A DNA stretch of 64,000 nt from Roseateles amylovorans (GTDB lineage: Bacteria; Pseudomonadota; Gammaproteobacteria; Burkholderiales; Burkholderiaceae_C), in contig NZ_CP104562.2 in the NCBI RefSeq assembly GCF_025398155.2, positions 2,480,001-2,544,000 on the forward strand, written 5' to 3'. This document shows, piece by piece, positions 7,988 to 17,134 of this stretch. The position numbers were made by a program, and so were the translations under genes. The notes beneath the pieces were generated by a model. The model was given only the letters and a program-made list of their open reading frames with translations. It had not been told where the DNA came from and did not search any database. Each line of letters begins with the position of its first letter. Position 1 is the first letter of the stretch.

Positions 7988-9376
7988 ATGCAAGTTCACG
8001 CATCCATCTTCAAGGCCTACGACATTCGCGGTGTGGTCGGTCAGACACTGAACGAGGAACTGGCCGAGCACCTCGGCCGCGCGTTCGGTACCGAAGCCAA
8101 GCTTGCCGGTGAGAAGGCCGTGGCCGTGGGGCGCGACGGTCGCGTTTCTGGTCCGTCGCTGGTGGATGCGCTGGTCCGCGGGCTGAAGTCGACCGGTCTG
8201 GATGTGGTGGACATCGGCGCGGTGACCACCCCGATGCTCTATTACGTCGCGGCCACCCGTGGCAAGCATGGCTGCAACTCCGGCATCCAGGTGACCGGCA
8301 GTCACAATCCGAAGGACTACAACGGCTTCAAGATGGTGCTCAAGGGCGCCGCCGTCTACGGCGAGCAGATCCAGGGCCTGAAGCGGCGCATCGAGGCCGA
8401 GGACTACGCCACTGGCAACGGCCGCGTCGCGTCGATGGATGTGGTGGCCGAGTACAGCGCCCGCATCGTCAAGGATGCCAAGCTGTCGCGTCCGATGAAG
8501 ATCGTGGTCGACAGCGGCAACGGCATTCCCGGCGCCACCGCGCCGGCCATCCTGCGCGCCCTGGGTTGCGAGGTGGTGGACATCTTCTCGAAGGTGGATG
8601 GCGATTTCCCCAACCACCATCCGGATCCGTCGCGTCCCGAGAACCTGGAAGACCTCAAGCGCATCGTGCACGCCACCGATGCGGAGCTGGGCCTGGCCTT
8701 CGACGGCGACGGCGACCGCCTGGGCATCGTGACCAAGGACGGCACGATGATCATGCCGGACCGCCAGATCATGCTGATCGCGGCCGACATCCTCAAGCGC
8801 AAGCCCGGCTCGGAGATCATCTTCGACGTCAAGTGCACGCAACGCCTGGCCCCGTGGATCCGTGAGCACGGCGGCAAGCCGCTGATGTGGATGACCGGCC
8901 ATTCGCTGGCCAAGGCCAAGCTCAAGGAGACCGGCGCCCCGCTGGCCGGCGAGCTGTCCGGTCACATCTTCTTCGCCGAGCGCTGGTATGGCTTCGACGA
9001 TGCGATGTACACCGCCGCCCGCATGCTGGAGATCCTGTCGCGCTTCGACGATCCGAGCAAGGTGCTCAACGAGCTGCCCAACAGCGTCAACACGCCGGAG
9101 CTGAACGTCCCCTGCAAGGAAGGCGAGCATCACGAGGTGGTGGCCAAGCTCAAGGAAATCGCCGAGTTCCCGAATGCGAAGGAGCTGATCACCATCGACG
9201 GCATCCGTGTGGAGTACGACGACGGCTTCGGCCTGGTCCGTGCCTCCAACACCACGCCGGTGCTGGTGCTGCGCTTCGAAGGCCACACCCAGGAAGCCCT
9301 GGAGCGCATCCAGAAGGAAGTCCTGGCGCAGCTCAAGCGGGTCAAGGCGGACATCAGCTTCACCTCGGGTCACTGA
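7988..9376 (+). CDS. Phosphomannomutase/phosphoglucomutase (AlgC type)
   Basis: The 462-residue length and all four family motifs fit alpha-D-phosphohexomutases of the AlgC/ManB type, which interconvert hexose 6- and 1-phosphates for sugar-nucleotide and LPS synthesis. Phosphoserine S105 sits in VTGSHNPKDYNG, the Mg2+ loop is FDGDGDRLG (about 238-246), the sugar loop is GELSGHIFF and the phosphate loop is RASNTTPVLVLRFE. ATG 7988 follows GGGACGCTC. A TACAAT hexamer at 7850-7855 is a plausible -10 box, with no good -35. It is followed one base later by waaA, and both act in envelope polysaccharide synthesis. Confidence 0.93.
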   Translation: MQVHASIFKAYDIRGVVGQTLNEELAEHLGRAFGTEAKLAGEKAVAVGRDGRVSGPSLVDALVRGLKSTGLDVVDIGAVTTPMLYYVAATRGKHGCNSGIQVTGSHNPKDYNGFKMVLKGAAVYGEQIQGLKRRIEAEDYATGNGRVASMDVVAEYSARIVKDAKLSRPMKIVVDSGNGIPGATAPAILRALGCEVVDIFSKVDGDFPNHHPDPSRPENLEDLKRIVHATDAELGLAFDGDGDRLGIVTKDGTMIMPDRQIMLIAADILKRKPGSEIIFDVKCTQRLAPWIREHGGKPLMWMTGHSLAKAKLKETGAPLAGELSGHIFFAERWYGFDDAMYTAARMLEILSRFDDPSKVLNELPNSVNTPELNVPCKEGEHHEVVAKLKEIAEFPNAKELITIDGIRVEYDDGFGLVRASNTTPVLVLRFEGHTQEALERIQKEVLAQLKRVKADISFTSGH

Positions 9377-9377
9377 G

Positions 9378-10748
9378 ATGGCCACGCCGGGCGGTCGCCC
9401 TGGCGCGGCTGCCTGGCCCCCGCCGCAGGACAGTCTGCGCGAACGGCTGGCGCGCGCGGCCTTCAGCACGGTGCTGAGGCTCGCCGCGCCGGTCTATCTG
9501 ATCCGCTTGCTGCTGCGCGGGCGGGCCGAGCCGCTGTATCGCGCCCATCCGGCACAGCGATTCGGTTTCGGCCCGGCCATCGCCCCGGGCGCGCTCTGGG
9601 TGCATGCGGTGTCGCTGGGCGAGACCCGTGCCGCCGCGCCGCTGATCGAGCGCCTGCGCCAAGCGCGACCCGGCCTGCGGCTGCTGCTCACCCACACCAC
9701 CGCCACCGGCCGTGAGGCCGGTCAGGCGCTGCTGCGCGACGGCGATGTGCAGCGCTGGCTGCCGGTGGACACGCCCGGCGCGGTGCGGCGCTTTCTCCAT
9801 CGCACCCGACCGGCGGTGGGCGTGCTGATGGAAACCGAGATCTGGCCCAACCTGCAGCATCAGGCGCTGCGGGCGGGTGTGCCGATGGTGCTGGCGAATG
9901 CGCGGCTGTCGGCGCGCAGCCTGCGCCGCGGCGAGAAGTTCCAGGCGCTTCTGGCCCCGGCCGCCCGCAGCTTGCGCCTGGCGCTGGCGCAGACGGCCGA
10001 CGACGCCGACCGGTTGCGCCGGGCCGGTGTGGCTGAGGTGCAGGTCAGCGGCAATCTGAAGTTTGATCTCCAGCCGGATGAGGCGCTGCTGGCGCGGGGA
10101 CGCGCCTGGCGGTCGGCCCTGGGGCGGCCGGTGGTGATGCTGGCCGTGTCCCGCGAAGGCGAGGAAGCCGCGATGCTGTCCGCCTGGACGGCCGCTGCTG
10201 CGGCGCGGACCGCAGCCGGTGAGCCGCTGCTGCTGATCGTGCCTCGGCACCCGCAGCGCTTCGACGCGATTGCCGCGCTGGTGGCCGACGCCGGCCTGAG
10301 CCTGGCCCGCCGTAGCAGCTTCGGTCCGCAGGCGGACGACGTCCCACCGGCCACCGCGGCCGCGGCCGACGTCTGGCTGGGCGATTCGATGCGCGAGATG
10401 TCGCTCTATTACGGACTGGCCGACGTGGCGCTGCTCGGCGGCAGCTTCGAGAAACTGGGCGGACAGAACCTGATCGAGGCCGCCGCCTGCGGCGTGCCGC
10501 TCATCATGGGACCGCACACCTTCAATTTCGCCGAAGCGGCGGCGCTGTCGATCGAGGCCGGGGCCGCGCGGCGGGTGGAGGATCTTCCCCAGGCGCTGGA
10601 CGCAGCGCTGGCCTTGCTGGCCGGGCCGTCCGATCGCCTGGCCATGGCGGAAGCGGCCCAGCGGTTCGCAGGCGCCCACCGAGGCGCAGCGGATCGGATG
10701 GCGGTTCGGATTCTGGGTTTGATCGCCGACCCCGGCCTCGCTGGGTAG
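9378..10748 (+). CDS. waaA: 3-deoxy-D-manno-octulosonic acid transferase
   Basis: The 456-residue GT30 enzyme transfers Kdo from CMP-Kdo to lipid IVA at the inner membrane. An N-terminal hydrophobic anchor (VLRLAAPVYLIRLLL) is followed by WVHAVSLGETRAA, whose E82 corresponds to catalytic Glu60 of the E. coli enzyme. Other family signatures are METEIWPNL, VLANARLSARS, SGNLKFD, VPRHPQRF and the CMP-binding LLGGSFEKLGGQNLIEAAACG. Start and stop fit: ATG lies one base after the phosphohexomutase stop. A GC-rich inverted repeat (CTCGGG, CCCGAG) near 10767-10783 may act in termination. Confidence 0.95.
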   Translation: MATPGGRPGAAAWPPPQDSLRERLARAAFSTVLRLAAPVYLIRLLLRGRAEPLYRAHPAQRFGFGPAIAPGALWVHAVSLGETRAAAPLIERLRQARPGLRLLLTHTTATGREAGQALLRDGDVQRWLPVDTPGAVRRFLHRTRPAVGVLMETEIWPNLQHQALRAGVPMVLANARLSARSLRRGEKFQALLAPAARSLRLALAQTADDADRLRRAGVAEVQVSGNLKFDLQPDEALLARGRAWRSALGRPVVMLAVSREGEEAAMLSAWTAAAAARTAAGEPLLLIVPRHPQRFDAIAALVADAGLSLARRSSFGPQADDVPPATAAAADVWLGDSMREMSLYYGLADVALLGGSFEKLGGQNLIEAAACGVPLIMGPHTFNFAEAAALSIEAGAARRVEDLPQALDAALALLAGPSDRLAMAEAAQRFAGAHRGAADRMAVRILGLIADPGLAG

Positions 10749-10886
10749 CGGCGGCGCGTTGGCGCCCTCGGGACGTCCCCGAGCGCGACCCGCAGTCAGC
10801 GCGAATGACCCCCGTCATCGTCTCGATCGCTTCTCACGGCTGGCATGCAGGTCTGCGGATCCGCCAGCCCGTCAGCCCGTGGGACC

Positions 10887-10950
10887 GTAGAGCCATAGAG
10901 CCATAGAGCCATAGAGCCGTAGGGCGGTAACGCGGTGAGGCGGTCAGGCG
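10887..10950. repeat. Degenerate octamer tandem array (8 units)
   Basis: Eight 8-bp units run from GTAGAGCC through three ATAGAGCC to GTAGGGCG, GTAACGCG, GTGAGGCG and GTCAGGCG. It lies in the convergent gap between waaA and the GspE-like gene, where no gene is seen. The period is not a multiple of three. Confidence 0.85.
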
Positions 10951-10987
10951 TGGGTACCCACGTGCACCCTGCGGCTTGGCGCTGCTG

Positions 10988-13549
10988 TTACTGGTTGCTG
11001 GTCGCTCTGACCTCGGCCAGCGTGGTGACGCCTTGCAGCACCTTGGCGATGCCGTCCTGACGCAGCGTGCGCATGCCTTCGGCCATCGACTGATGCATCA
11101 GCTCCTCGGCCCGTGAGCCGGTCTGGATCAGTCGGCGCAGCGAGCGCGAAACGACCAGCAGCTCATGCAGACCCGCACGACCCTTGAAGCCGGTGTTGTC
11201 GCACTTCGGGCAGCCGGGGCTGTGATAGTGCAGCAGGTTGGGCTGGCCGTAGGCGCCTTGCCATTCGGCCAGTACCGCGTCGCGGGGCGGGCGGTTCTCC
11301 GGCGAGAACACATGCAGGTAGTCGTCCAGCAGTTCGTTGAGCGCGGCTTCGGGCATCGGCTCGGCGGTGCGGCAGGAGGGGCAGAGACGGCGCACCAGCC
11401 GCTGGGCCAGCACCGCCAGCAGCGAATCCGCGAAGTTGAACGGATCCATGCCCATGTCCAGCAGCCGGGTCACCGTTTCCGGCGCGCTGTTGGTGTGCAG
11501 GGTGGAGAGCACCAGGTGACCCGTCAGCGAGGCTTCGACCGCGATCTCGGCGGTTTCCTCGTCCCGGATTTCACCGACCATGATCACGTCCGGGTCGGCC
11601 CGCAGGAAGGCGCGCAGGGCCTTGGCGAAGGTCCAGTCGATCTTCGGATTCACCTGCACTTGGCGCAGGCCCTGTTGGGTGATTTCGACCGGATCCTCGG
11701 CCGTCCAGATCTTGCGCTCCGGCGTGTTGATGTTGGCCAGCACCGAGTGCAGCGTGGTGGTCTTGCCGGAGCCGGTCGGCCCCACGCACAGCACCATGCC
11801 GTAGGGCCGGGCGGAGGCCGCCTGCAGCTCCTTCATGTTGCGCTCGGACAGGCCCAGCTTGGCCATCGGGATCGGCTTGGCCGAGGCCAGGATCCGCATC
11901 ACCACGTCTTCCAGGCCGTTGTTGGTGGGGATCGTGGCCACCCGCAATTCGATCTTGTGCTGCGGCGAGAAGCGCGCAAAGTTGATCTTGCCGTCCTGCG
12001 GCTTGCGGCGCTCGGAGATGTCCAGGTCGCACATGATCTTGATGCGGGCGATCATGGCGCTGCGGTAGGTGTGCGGCAGGTCCAGATAGGGCTGCATCAC
12101 CCCGTCCTTGCGGAAACGGATCTTGAGCTTTTCCTTGCCGGGCTGGGTCTCGATGTGAATGTCCGAGACGTTCTGGGTGTGCGCCTCGATGATCATCGTG
12201 TTGATCATGCGCACCAGGGAGTTGTCGCTCTGCTCGATCGGCCGCTCGTCTTCCCGGCTGACTTCGCGGGCGACCTGTTCCTGGCCTTCGCGCTCCAGGG
12301 TCTCGATCAGCTTGTCGGAGCTGTCCAGCTCGAATTCCACCGTCAGCGGCGGCAGGTTGGCGTCGCGGCCGCCCGCCGGCTGGTTGCCGTAACGCTCATA
12401 GGCATTGGGCAGCGCAAACTGCAGCGAGCCGACCCGCGCCAACGCCGGCACGATCTTGAGCTGGGTGATGAACTCGACCTCGTCGATGCAGTCGCGCCGC
12501 GTCGGGTCTTCCATCGCCACGATCAGCCGGCCATCGCGCAGCACCAATGGCAGCACCTCCAGCCGCCGCGCCACGGAGAAGGGCAGCTTGCGCACCGCAT
12601 CCGGCTCGATGGCGAAGTTGTCGGCATCGACCAGCGGATAGCCCATCTTGCGGGCCAGGGCCGACTGCAGCTGCGCGCGGGTGACGATGCCCTTGCGCAC
12701 CAGCAGCTCGCCCAGCGGCACCGAGCGGTCCTTCTTCTGCTGCTCCAGCGCCTCGTCCAGTTGCGCCTGGCTGACCAGCTCCAGCGCCAGCAGCGCTTCG
12801 CCGATGCGCACCATCGGCATCTTGGCCTGCTGCTCGATGGCCTGCATCAACTGCTCGGCGCTGACGATCTGCTGGGCCACCAGGATGTCGCCCACGCGGC
12901 GGTCGCGCAGGTCGCGCTGTTCCTTGGCGGCTTCCTCGATCTGCACCGGCGTGGCGACCTGCTCACGCACCAGCAGGTCGCCGATGCGCTCGCCAACCTC
13001 GAAGCCGGTCAGCACCTCGCGCGGGACAAACATGCAGCGCACCCAGTCGCTGGTGTCGCTGACCGGCGGGAACAGGAACAGACCGAGATCGGTCTCCTGG
13101 TGGCCGATGGTGACGCCCTTGAATTCCTCGCCGCCCACATACATCAGGCGAAAGTCGCTGCGCGGTCGCTGGTCCAGGGTGAGCGGATCGTTGGCGGCGG
13201 CGGGGTCGCGCGGCGGCACCTCGATCGCATGCAGCAGCTTCAGCGCCTTGAACTGAGAGAACTTGAGCGGCATGGCGTTGCGCGCAGGGGGCACCAGCAC
13301 CTGGGCCAGCCGCTCCCGCGACACCATCTGGATCACCTTGCCGACGGTGCGGCTGCCGTTCAAGCCCAGGATCTCGCACGCGAGCGGATCGCGATGCGGC
13401 CGCGGCCGCGGATAGGCGGCAAAGGGCGGGGTGGGCCATTCGAACGGCTGCGAGGCGTCGTCGTCGCCTGGCCTCGTGCCGGACCGGGTTCCTGACAGAA
13501 CGCCGGGCTGGGTTTGAGTCCACTGCAGCGGCACGGACGGATCGGACAT
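10988..13549 (-). CDS. GspE/PilB-type secretion ATPase with four MshEN-like repeats
   Basis: The 853-residue hexameric motor ATPase belongs to type II secretion/type IV pilus systems. The N-terminal 180 residues are unassigned. From residue 188 four units start with RIGDLL, RVGDIL, RIGEAL and PLGELL at exact 30-residue spacing (188, 218, 248, 278), each continuing as a LxxxxxVxxxQLxxAL helix; this is the pattern of MshEN cyclic-di-GMP-binding domains. The ATPase part has Walker A GPTGSGKTTT (591-599), an Asp box, Walker B DVIMVGEIRD (654-663), a His box GHLVLSTLHTN and a CPSC/CPKC zinc site. GGAG lies before ATG 13549. No pilus or secretion genes flank it. Confidence 0.9.
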   Translation of the reverse strand: MSDPSVPLQWTQTQPGVLSGTRSGTRPGDDDASQPFEWPTPPFAAYPRPRPHRDPLACEILGLNGSRTVGKVIQMVSRERLAQVLVPPARNAMPLKFSQFKALKLLHAIEVPPRDPAAANDPLTLDQRPRSDFRLMYVGGEEFKGVTIGHQETDLGLFLFPPVSDTSDWVRCMFVPREVLTGFEVGERIGDLLVREQVATPVQIEEAAKEQRDLRDRRVGDILVAQQIVSAEQLMQAIEQQAKMPMVRIGEALLALELVSQAQLDEALEQQKKDRSVPLGELLVRKGIVTRAQLQSALARKMGYPLVDADNFAIEPDAVRKLPFSVARRLEVLPLVLRDGRLIVAMEDPTRRDCIDEVEFITQLKIVPALARVGSLQFALPNAYERYGNQPAGGRDANLPPLTVEFELDSSDKLIETLEREGQEQVAREVSREDERPIEQSDNSLVRMINTMIIEAHTQNVSDIHIETQPGKEKLKIRFRKDGVMQPYLDLPHTYRSAMIARIKIMCDLDISERRKPQDGKINFARFSPQHKIELRVATIPTNNGLEDVVMRILASAKPIPMAKLGLSERNMKELQAASARPYGMVLCVGPTGSGKTTTLHSVLANINTPERKIWTAEDPVEITQQGLRQVQVNPKIDWTFAKALRAFLRADPDVIMVGEIRDEETAEIAVEASLTGHLVLSTLHTNSAPETVTRLLDMGMDPFNFADSLLAVLAQRLVRRLCPSCRTAEPMPEAALNELLDDYLHVFSPENRPPRDAVLAEWQGAYGQPNLLHYHSPGCPKCDNTGFKGRAGLHELLVVSRSLRRLIQTGSRAEELMHQSMAEGMRTLRQDGIAKVLQGVTTLAEVRATSNQ

Positions 13550-13653
13550 GAAACGGTCTCCGCGGAATTTCCTTAATTGGGGTCAAGCCTAACGCTTTTG
13601 CAAGGGATTAATCATCCAGGATCGCAATTGGGGGTGAGGCTAGACTGGGTTCC

Positions 13654-14292
13654 GTGAAGAACATCCTGCTCACGGGCTTCGAGCCCTTTGGCGGCGAGAC
13701 CGTCAATCCGTCCTGGGAATTGGCCCAGGCCCTCCACGGTGAGGTCATTGCCGAGTCGCACGTGGTGGCGGTGCAACTGCCCTGCGTGTTCGGTGAGGCG
13801 CTGCGGCGGCTGGACGAGGCGCTGCGCCTCGTCGGGCCGTCCCTGGTGCTGGCGGTGGGTCAGGCGGGCGGGCGATGTGACCTGTCCCTGGAGCGGGTGG
13901 CCATCAATGTGGACGATGCGCGCATTCCGGACAACGCCGGTGCCCAGCCGGTGGACGAGCCGATTGCTGCCGACGGTCCCGCGGCCTACTTCTCCACCCT
14001 GCCGATCAAGGCGATGGTCGCCGGACTGCGGGACGCGGGCTATCCCGCGTCGGTGTCGCAGACCGCCGGCACCTTTGTCTGCAATCACGTGTTCTACGGG
14101 CTGCAGCATCGGCTGCGGGGTACCGGCATCCGCAGCGGGTTCATGCACATCCCGTATCTGCCGGCGCAGGCGGCACGCCATCCCGGCGCGCCCAGCCTGC
14201 CGCTGCCCACCCTGGTAGCCGCCACACGATTGGCGTTGACGCTGGGCGCCACCGTCGAGGAGATCCGGGTCGGGGGCGGGCAACTGGACTGA
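13654..14292 (+). CDS. pcp: Pyrrolidone-carboxylate peptidase
   Basis: The 212-residue cytosolic C15 cysteine peptidase removes N-terminal pyroglutamate. The N-terminal ILLTGFEPFGGETVNPSW signature is intact, and the catalytic triad is visible as E80 (LERVAINVDDARIPDNAG), C143 (AGTFVCNHVFYG) and H165 (SGFMHIPYLP). The start is GTG 13654, the only codon that gives a family-type N-terminus. It is divergent from the secretion ATPase gene across about 100 bases that must hold both promoters. It appears to be a single-gene unit. Confidence 0.95.
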   Translation: MKNILLTGFEPFGGETVNPSWELAQALHGEVIAESHVVAVQLPCVFGEALRRLDEALRLVGPSLVLAVGQAGGRCDLSLERVAINVDDARIPDNAGAQPVDEPIAADGPAAYFSTLPIKAMVAGLRDAGYPASVSQTAGTFVCNHVFYGLQHRLRGTGIRSGFMHIPYLPAQAARHPGAPSLPLPTLVAATRLALTLGATVEEIRVGGGQLD

Positions 14293-14493
14293 CGACGCTG
14301 ACGGCCTCGGGGCCGCCCGAACCGTATCGACCGCTCATTGAGCGCGCCAGCCCGCCCCCGCGGACGCGGCGGCACCCAGACGGCGGGTGCCAAGGGCCGG
14401 GCCGGATCCCATCATTTGGCGACGGGACACTGCGGATCGGCCGGGATCCGTCCGCTTCGGGAGACCGTGCCGAGGGGCTTCTTGTGGGGCGAC

Positions 14494-16569
14494 CTACTTG
14501 CGCGCGTCGCCGGTCAGGTCCCGCGACATCACCACCAGCGGCGCGTCTCCGACGCCCTTCCAACCTTCGGGGGTGGAGAGTAACTCCACGCGGATGAGGC
14601 GCTTGTCCCCCGGCACGTTGACGGTCAGCGATCGGAAGCTGCTGCCGCTCAGCGGGTCATTCGAGGCGGCGGTGGCCAGATCGGAGGGCTTGTACCAAGG
14701 GCGGAATCCCCGCTGCAGCAACTGGTGGCGTTGTGAGCCGTCCTCGTAGGTCATGCGCAGCGTGAAGTCACAGCCCTGACTCCGGCAGAAGTTGCGATAG
14801 ATGCCCTGGCCCGTGGGCGTGATCGCGGCGCGATCCTGCGCATTCGTCGGGTCGATCGTGCCCAGCATGTTGCCTTGGTAGCGCAGCGGTGCGGCGAACT
14901 GATTGACCTCGGGCGTTGTGTTGCTGAAGGTCATCGAGACGGCGTAGATCGGGACGTCCACTTGACGGGGGAGATTCTGCGCAATGCCATCCAACGCGTA
15001 GTTGATCGTGGGCGGGCTGAACATTTCGTAGTGCTGGCCTTCCGCGTTGTAGCGGATGAAGAACGGATGCCCCTCATCGTCGTAGGCGCCTTCGAACTGC
15101 ACGGTCTTGGTCAAGAGTTCGCGCTGGCCCAGGGCGATCTCGTAGTCGCTGTACATGTTGAAGCCACGGGAACGCGGCTTGTCGTAGTAGCCGTTCTCCA
15201 TCACCGAGTTTTTGACGCAGCGACCTGCCTCATCGAACTGACGGCCCCGCGTCGTGGCGCAGTTCTTGTAGTTGTCTGCAGAGGGCGTCACCCACGGCGG
15301 AATGAAGGCCGAGCGGCTCGCGTCCCAGCCCCATGCCGTTCCCTTGAGGCTGGCTTCGGGATAGGGTGAGTTTCCCGTCGTGCCGAACAGGTGCGACATG
15401 GTCAGGTTGTGGCCGATTTCATGTTGGAAGATGCGGTCAAAACTGAATGGTCCGGTCGCGCTCCACCAACCGCCCTGGAAGGCCTTGCCGCCGGTGTAGT
15501 TGGTGATGACGTTGTCGACGGTGCGGTAGGACATGGGGCTGTAGATCAGTGTCGGCGACCGGAATTCACCGTTCGCCACATTGATCTCGTGGGTGATGCG
15601 AATCACCGCACCCGGGCCGTCTCGGCCGCCAGGCTCGCCGTGGGCCCGCTGGACAAAGGCCGGTCGACCACCGGAGGGCTCCATGACATAGGTGTCGCGT
15701 TCCACCTTGACGGCAGGATGCGGCTCGACGTCGACATTCCAGGGCACCATGGCCTTGTATTCGTACAGGCGATCAGCCGGGATCTGCGCGGCCTGCGGCA
15801 GCACCTTCTTGGAGTTGATCTCGTTGGCACCCCACAGGTAAACGGGCAGCACGCGAACCTTGAGCCATGACTCCGGCGCGACATCCAGCGCCAGCGAGTT
15901 GCCAGCCGGCTTGTTCTGGGCGCTGACCTTGAGCGACACGCCAGGCATCATCTCGCTGCGGGGGATGGTGGCGCTGTAAAGGTCGTTGGCGTAGGGGGCT
16001 TGACCGTCCTCGGTGGGTGGCAATGCGGAGGGGAGCGCCAGCGGCATGCTGTGGACGCGTCTGCCGTCTCGCCAGATCTCCAGTCGCGGCGAGGCCGGGA
16101 CAGGCGATGGCAGCCGGACCAGGGCGAGCGTGTCCCGGCTGTCCACCAACCGCAGGGTCGGCGCATTGGACAGCTCGGGGTTGGACCATGTCTTCTTGCC
16201 ATTGGGCAGCACATGGGTCTGAGCCAGCTCGATGCTGAGCATGTTCAGGGCGCCGTCGACCGGCGGGGAGAGTTCGCCCAGCGGCGTCTGGCTGAAGGTG
16301 CGAATCGTGGGCGCGCCGATCGGTGTGGTCGGTCCTGTGACGATCGGCTGATCGGCACCTGCCTCGACGCCGCCGTCGTCTGCGGCATTGCCATGATCGT
16401 GGTCGTGGCCAGAATGATCTTCCACCGTGCTTTGCTGCTGCGCGCGGCTGAGGTGTGCGGTGTCATCACCGCTGCCGCCGCAGGCGACCAGAACGGCCGC
16501 GCAGAGGGTGGTCAGGGTGATGGATGCCACCTGCACTCCACGGGTGGTTTGATGAAGCGGGGTATGCAT
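14494..16569 (-). CDS. Secreted lipoprotein zinc metalloprotease, M66 (StcE/TagA-like)
   Basis: The 691-residue protein has a lipoprotein signal ending in AVLVAC at C30, a His/Asp-rich segment (HSGHDHDHG, 52-60), and a catalytic centre HEIGHNLTMSH at residues 383-393, which fits the HExxHxxxxxH zinc motif with H383, H387 and H393 as ligands and E384 as base. The surrounding fold (VLPVYLWGANE, YSPMSY, FDRIFQHEIGH) resembles M66 proteases of the StcE/TagA group, which cut glycoproteins such as mucins. Later Cys residues may form disulfides. The 5' region is AT-richer than its neighbours. The substrate is unknown and no secretion gene is adjacent. Confidence 0.8.
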   Translation of the reverse strand: MHTPLHQTTRGVQVASITLTTLCAAVLVACGGSGDDTAHLSRAQQQSTVEDHSGHDHDHGNAADDGGVEAGADQPIVTGPTTPIGAPTIRTFSQTPLGELSPPVDGALNMLSIELAQTHVLPNGKKTWSNPELSNAPTLRLVDSRDTLALVRLPSPVPASPRLEIWRDGRRVHSMPLALPSALPPTEDGQAPYANDLYSATIPRSEMMPGVSLKVSAQNKPAGNSLALDVAPESWLKVRVLPVYLWGANEINSKKVLPQAAQIPADRLYEYKAMVPWNVDVEPHPAVKVERDTYVMEPSGGRPAFVQRAHGEPGGRDGPGAVIRITHEINVANGEFRSPTLIYSPMSYRTVDNVITNYTGGKAFQGGWWSATGPFSFDRIFQHEIGHNLTMSHLFGTTGNSPYPEASLKGTAWGWDASRSAFIPPWVTPSADNYKNCATTRGRQFDEAGRCVKNSVMENGYYDKPRSRGFNMYSDYEIALGQRELLTKTVQFEGAYDDEGHPFFIRYNAEGQHYEMFSPPTINYALDGIAQNLPRQVDVPIYAVSMTFSNTTPEVNQFAAPLRYQGNMLGTIDPTNAQDRAAITPTGQGIYRNFCRSQGCDFTLRMTYEDGSQRHQLLQRGFRPWYKPSDLATAASNDPLSGSSFRSLTVNVPGDKRLIRVELLSTPEGWKGVGDAPLVVMSRDLTGDARK

Positions 16570-16862
16570 GATGTTGCTAATCGAAGTGAAGGAACAACTT
16601 CAGTTTCGGCAACGGGTTGCGGGTTTTAAATGACAAGAAAATGCTGACTTGATAGCAAATTTAGGTCGGTCCCAGCGACAGTAAAAAGCGGTGTCATTCG
16701 AATACCGAGCCGACAGGGAGCCCGATCATTGCGTCGAGCGCCCAACCGATCACCAAGCCGATGGACAGCCTGATACCGGCGGTGGACGCACGGTGCCAGG
16801 TCTTGCTCGATCGTGGAAAGCGCCGGGCCGACAGGACCGTCGAAGGCGCCTGGCGCCCAGGT

Positions 16863-17126
16863 TCAATCGGAGCGTTCGTCCGAGTGGTCGCCGGGAGGTT
16901 GCCGCGGGCGGTCGCGCGCGTCGACAGCGTCGTCCTCGCCGCTGTAGTGCCGCCAGCGCGCGGTGGCCCGCTGCATCAGGTTGAGCTGCTCGCGCACCCG
17001 GGGGCAGGCGTCGCAGGCCGTCATATGCAGGGTCAGGGCGAGTCGCTCCCACCAGGGCAGGGGGCCTTGATCCTGGGCTTGCATCAGCAAGAAGGTGACT
17101 TCCTTGCAGGTTCTGCGGATTCGCAT
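16863..17126 (-). CDS. Zinc-binding anti-sigma factor (soluble, zf-HC2-like)
   Basis: The 87-residue protein begins MRIRRTCKEVTFLLMQAQDQ and contains C7, H34, C38 and C41 in a C-x26-H-x3-C-x2-C arrangement (TCKEV, then LHMTACDACP). This is the zinc-associated anti-sigma (ZAS) signature. No membrane helix is present, so it would act in the cytoplasm. The C-terminal 25 residues are charged and probably disordered. It starts eight bases after the ECF sigma stop and should hold that sigma inactive until a signal, possibly metal or thiol stress, releases it. Confidence 0.75.
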   Translation of the reverse strand: MRIRRTCKEVTFLLMQAQDQGPLPWWERLALTLHMTACDACPRVREQLNLMQRATARWRHYSGEDDAVDARDRPRQPPGDHSDERSD

Positions 17127-17134
17127 GGCGTGTC

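Noticed and set aside
11165..13495. A 776-codon open frame on the plus strand
   Set aside because: Exact antisense shadow of the GspE-like ATPase gene, rich in Gln/His/Leu as expected for such shadows, with no ribosome site.
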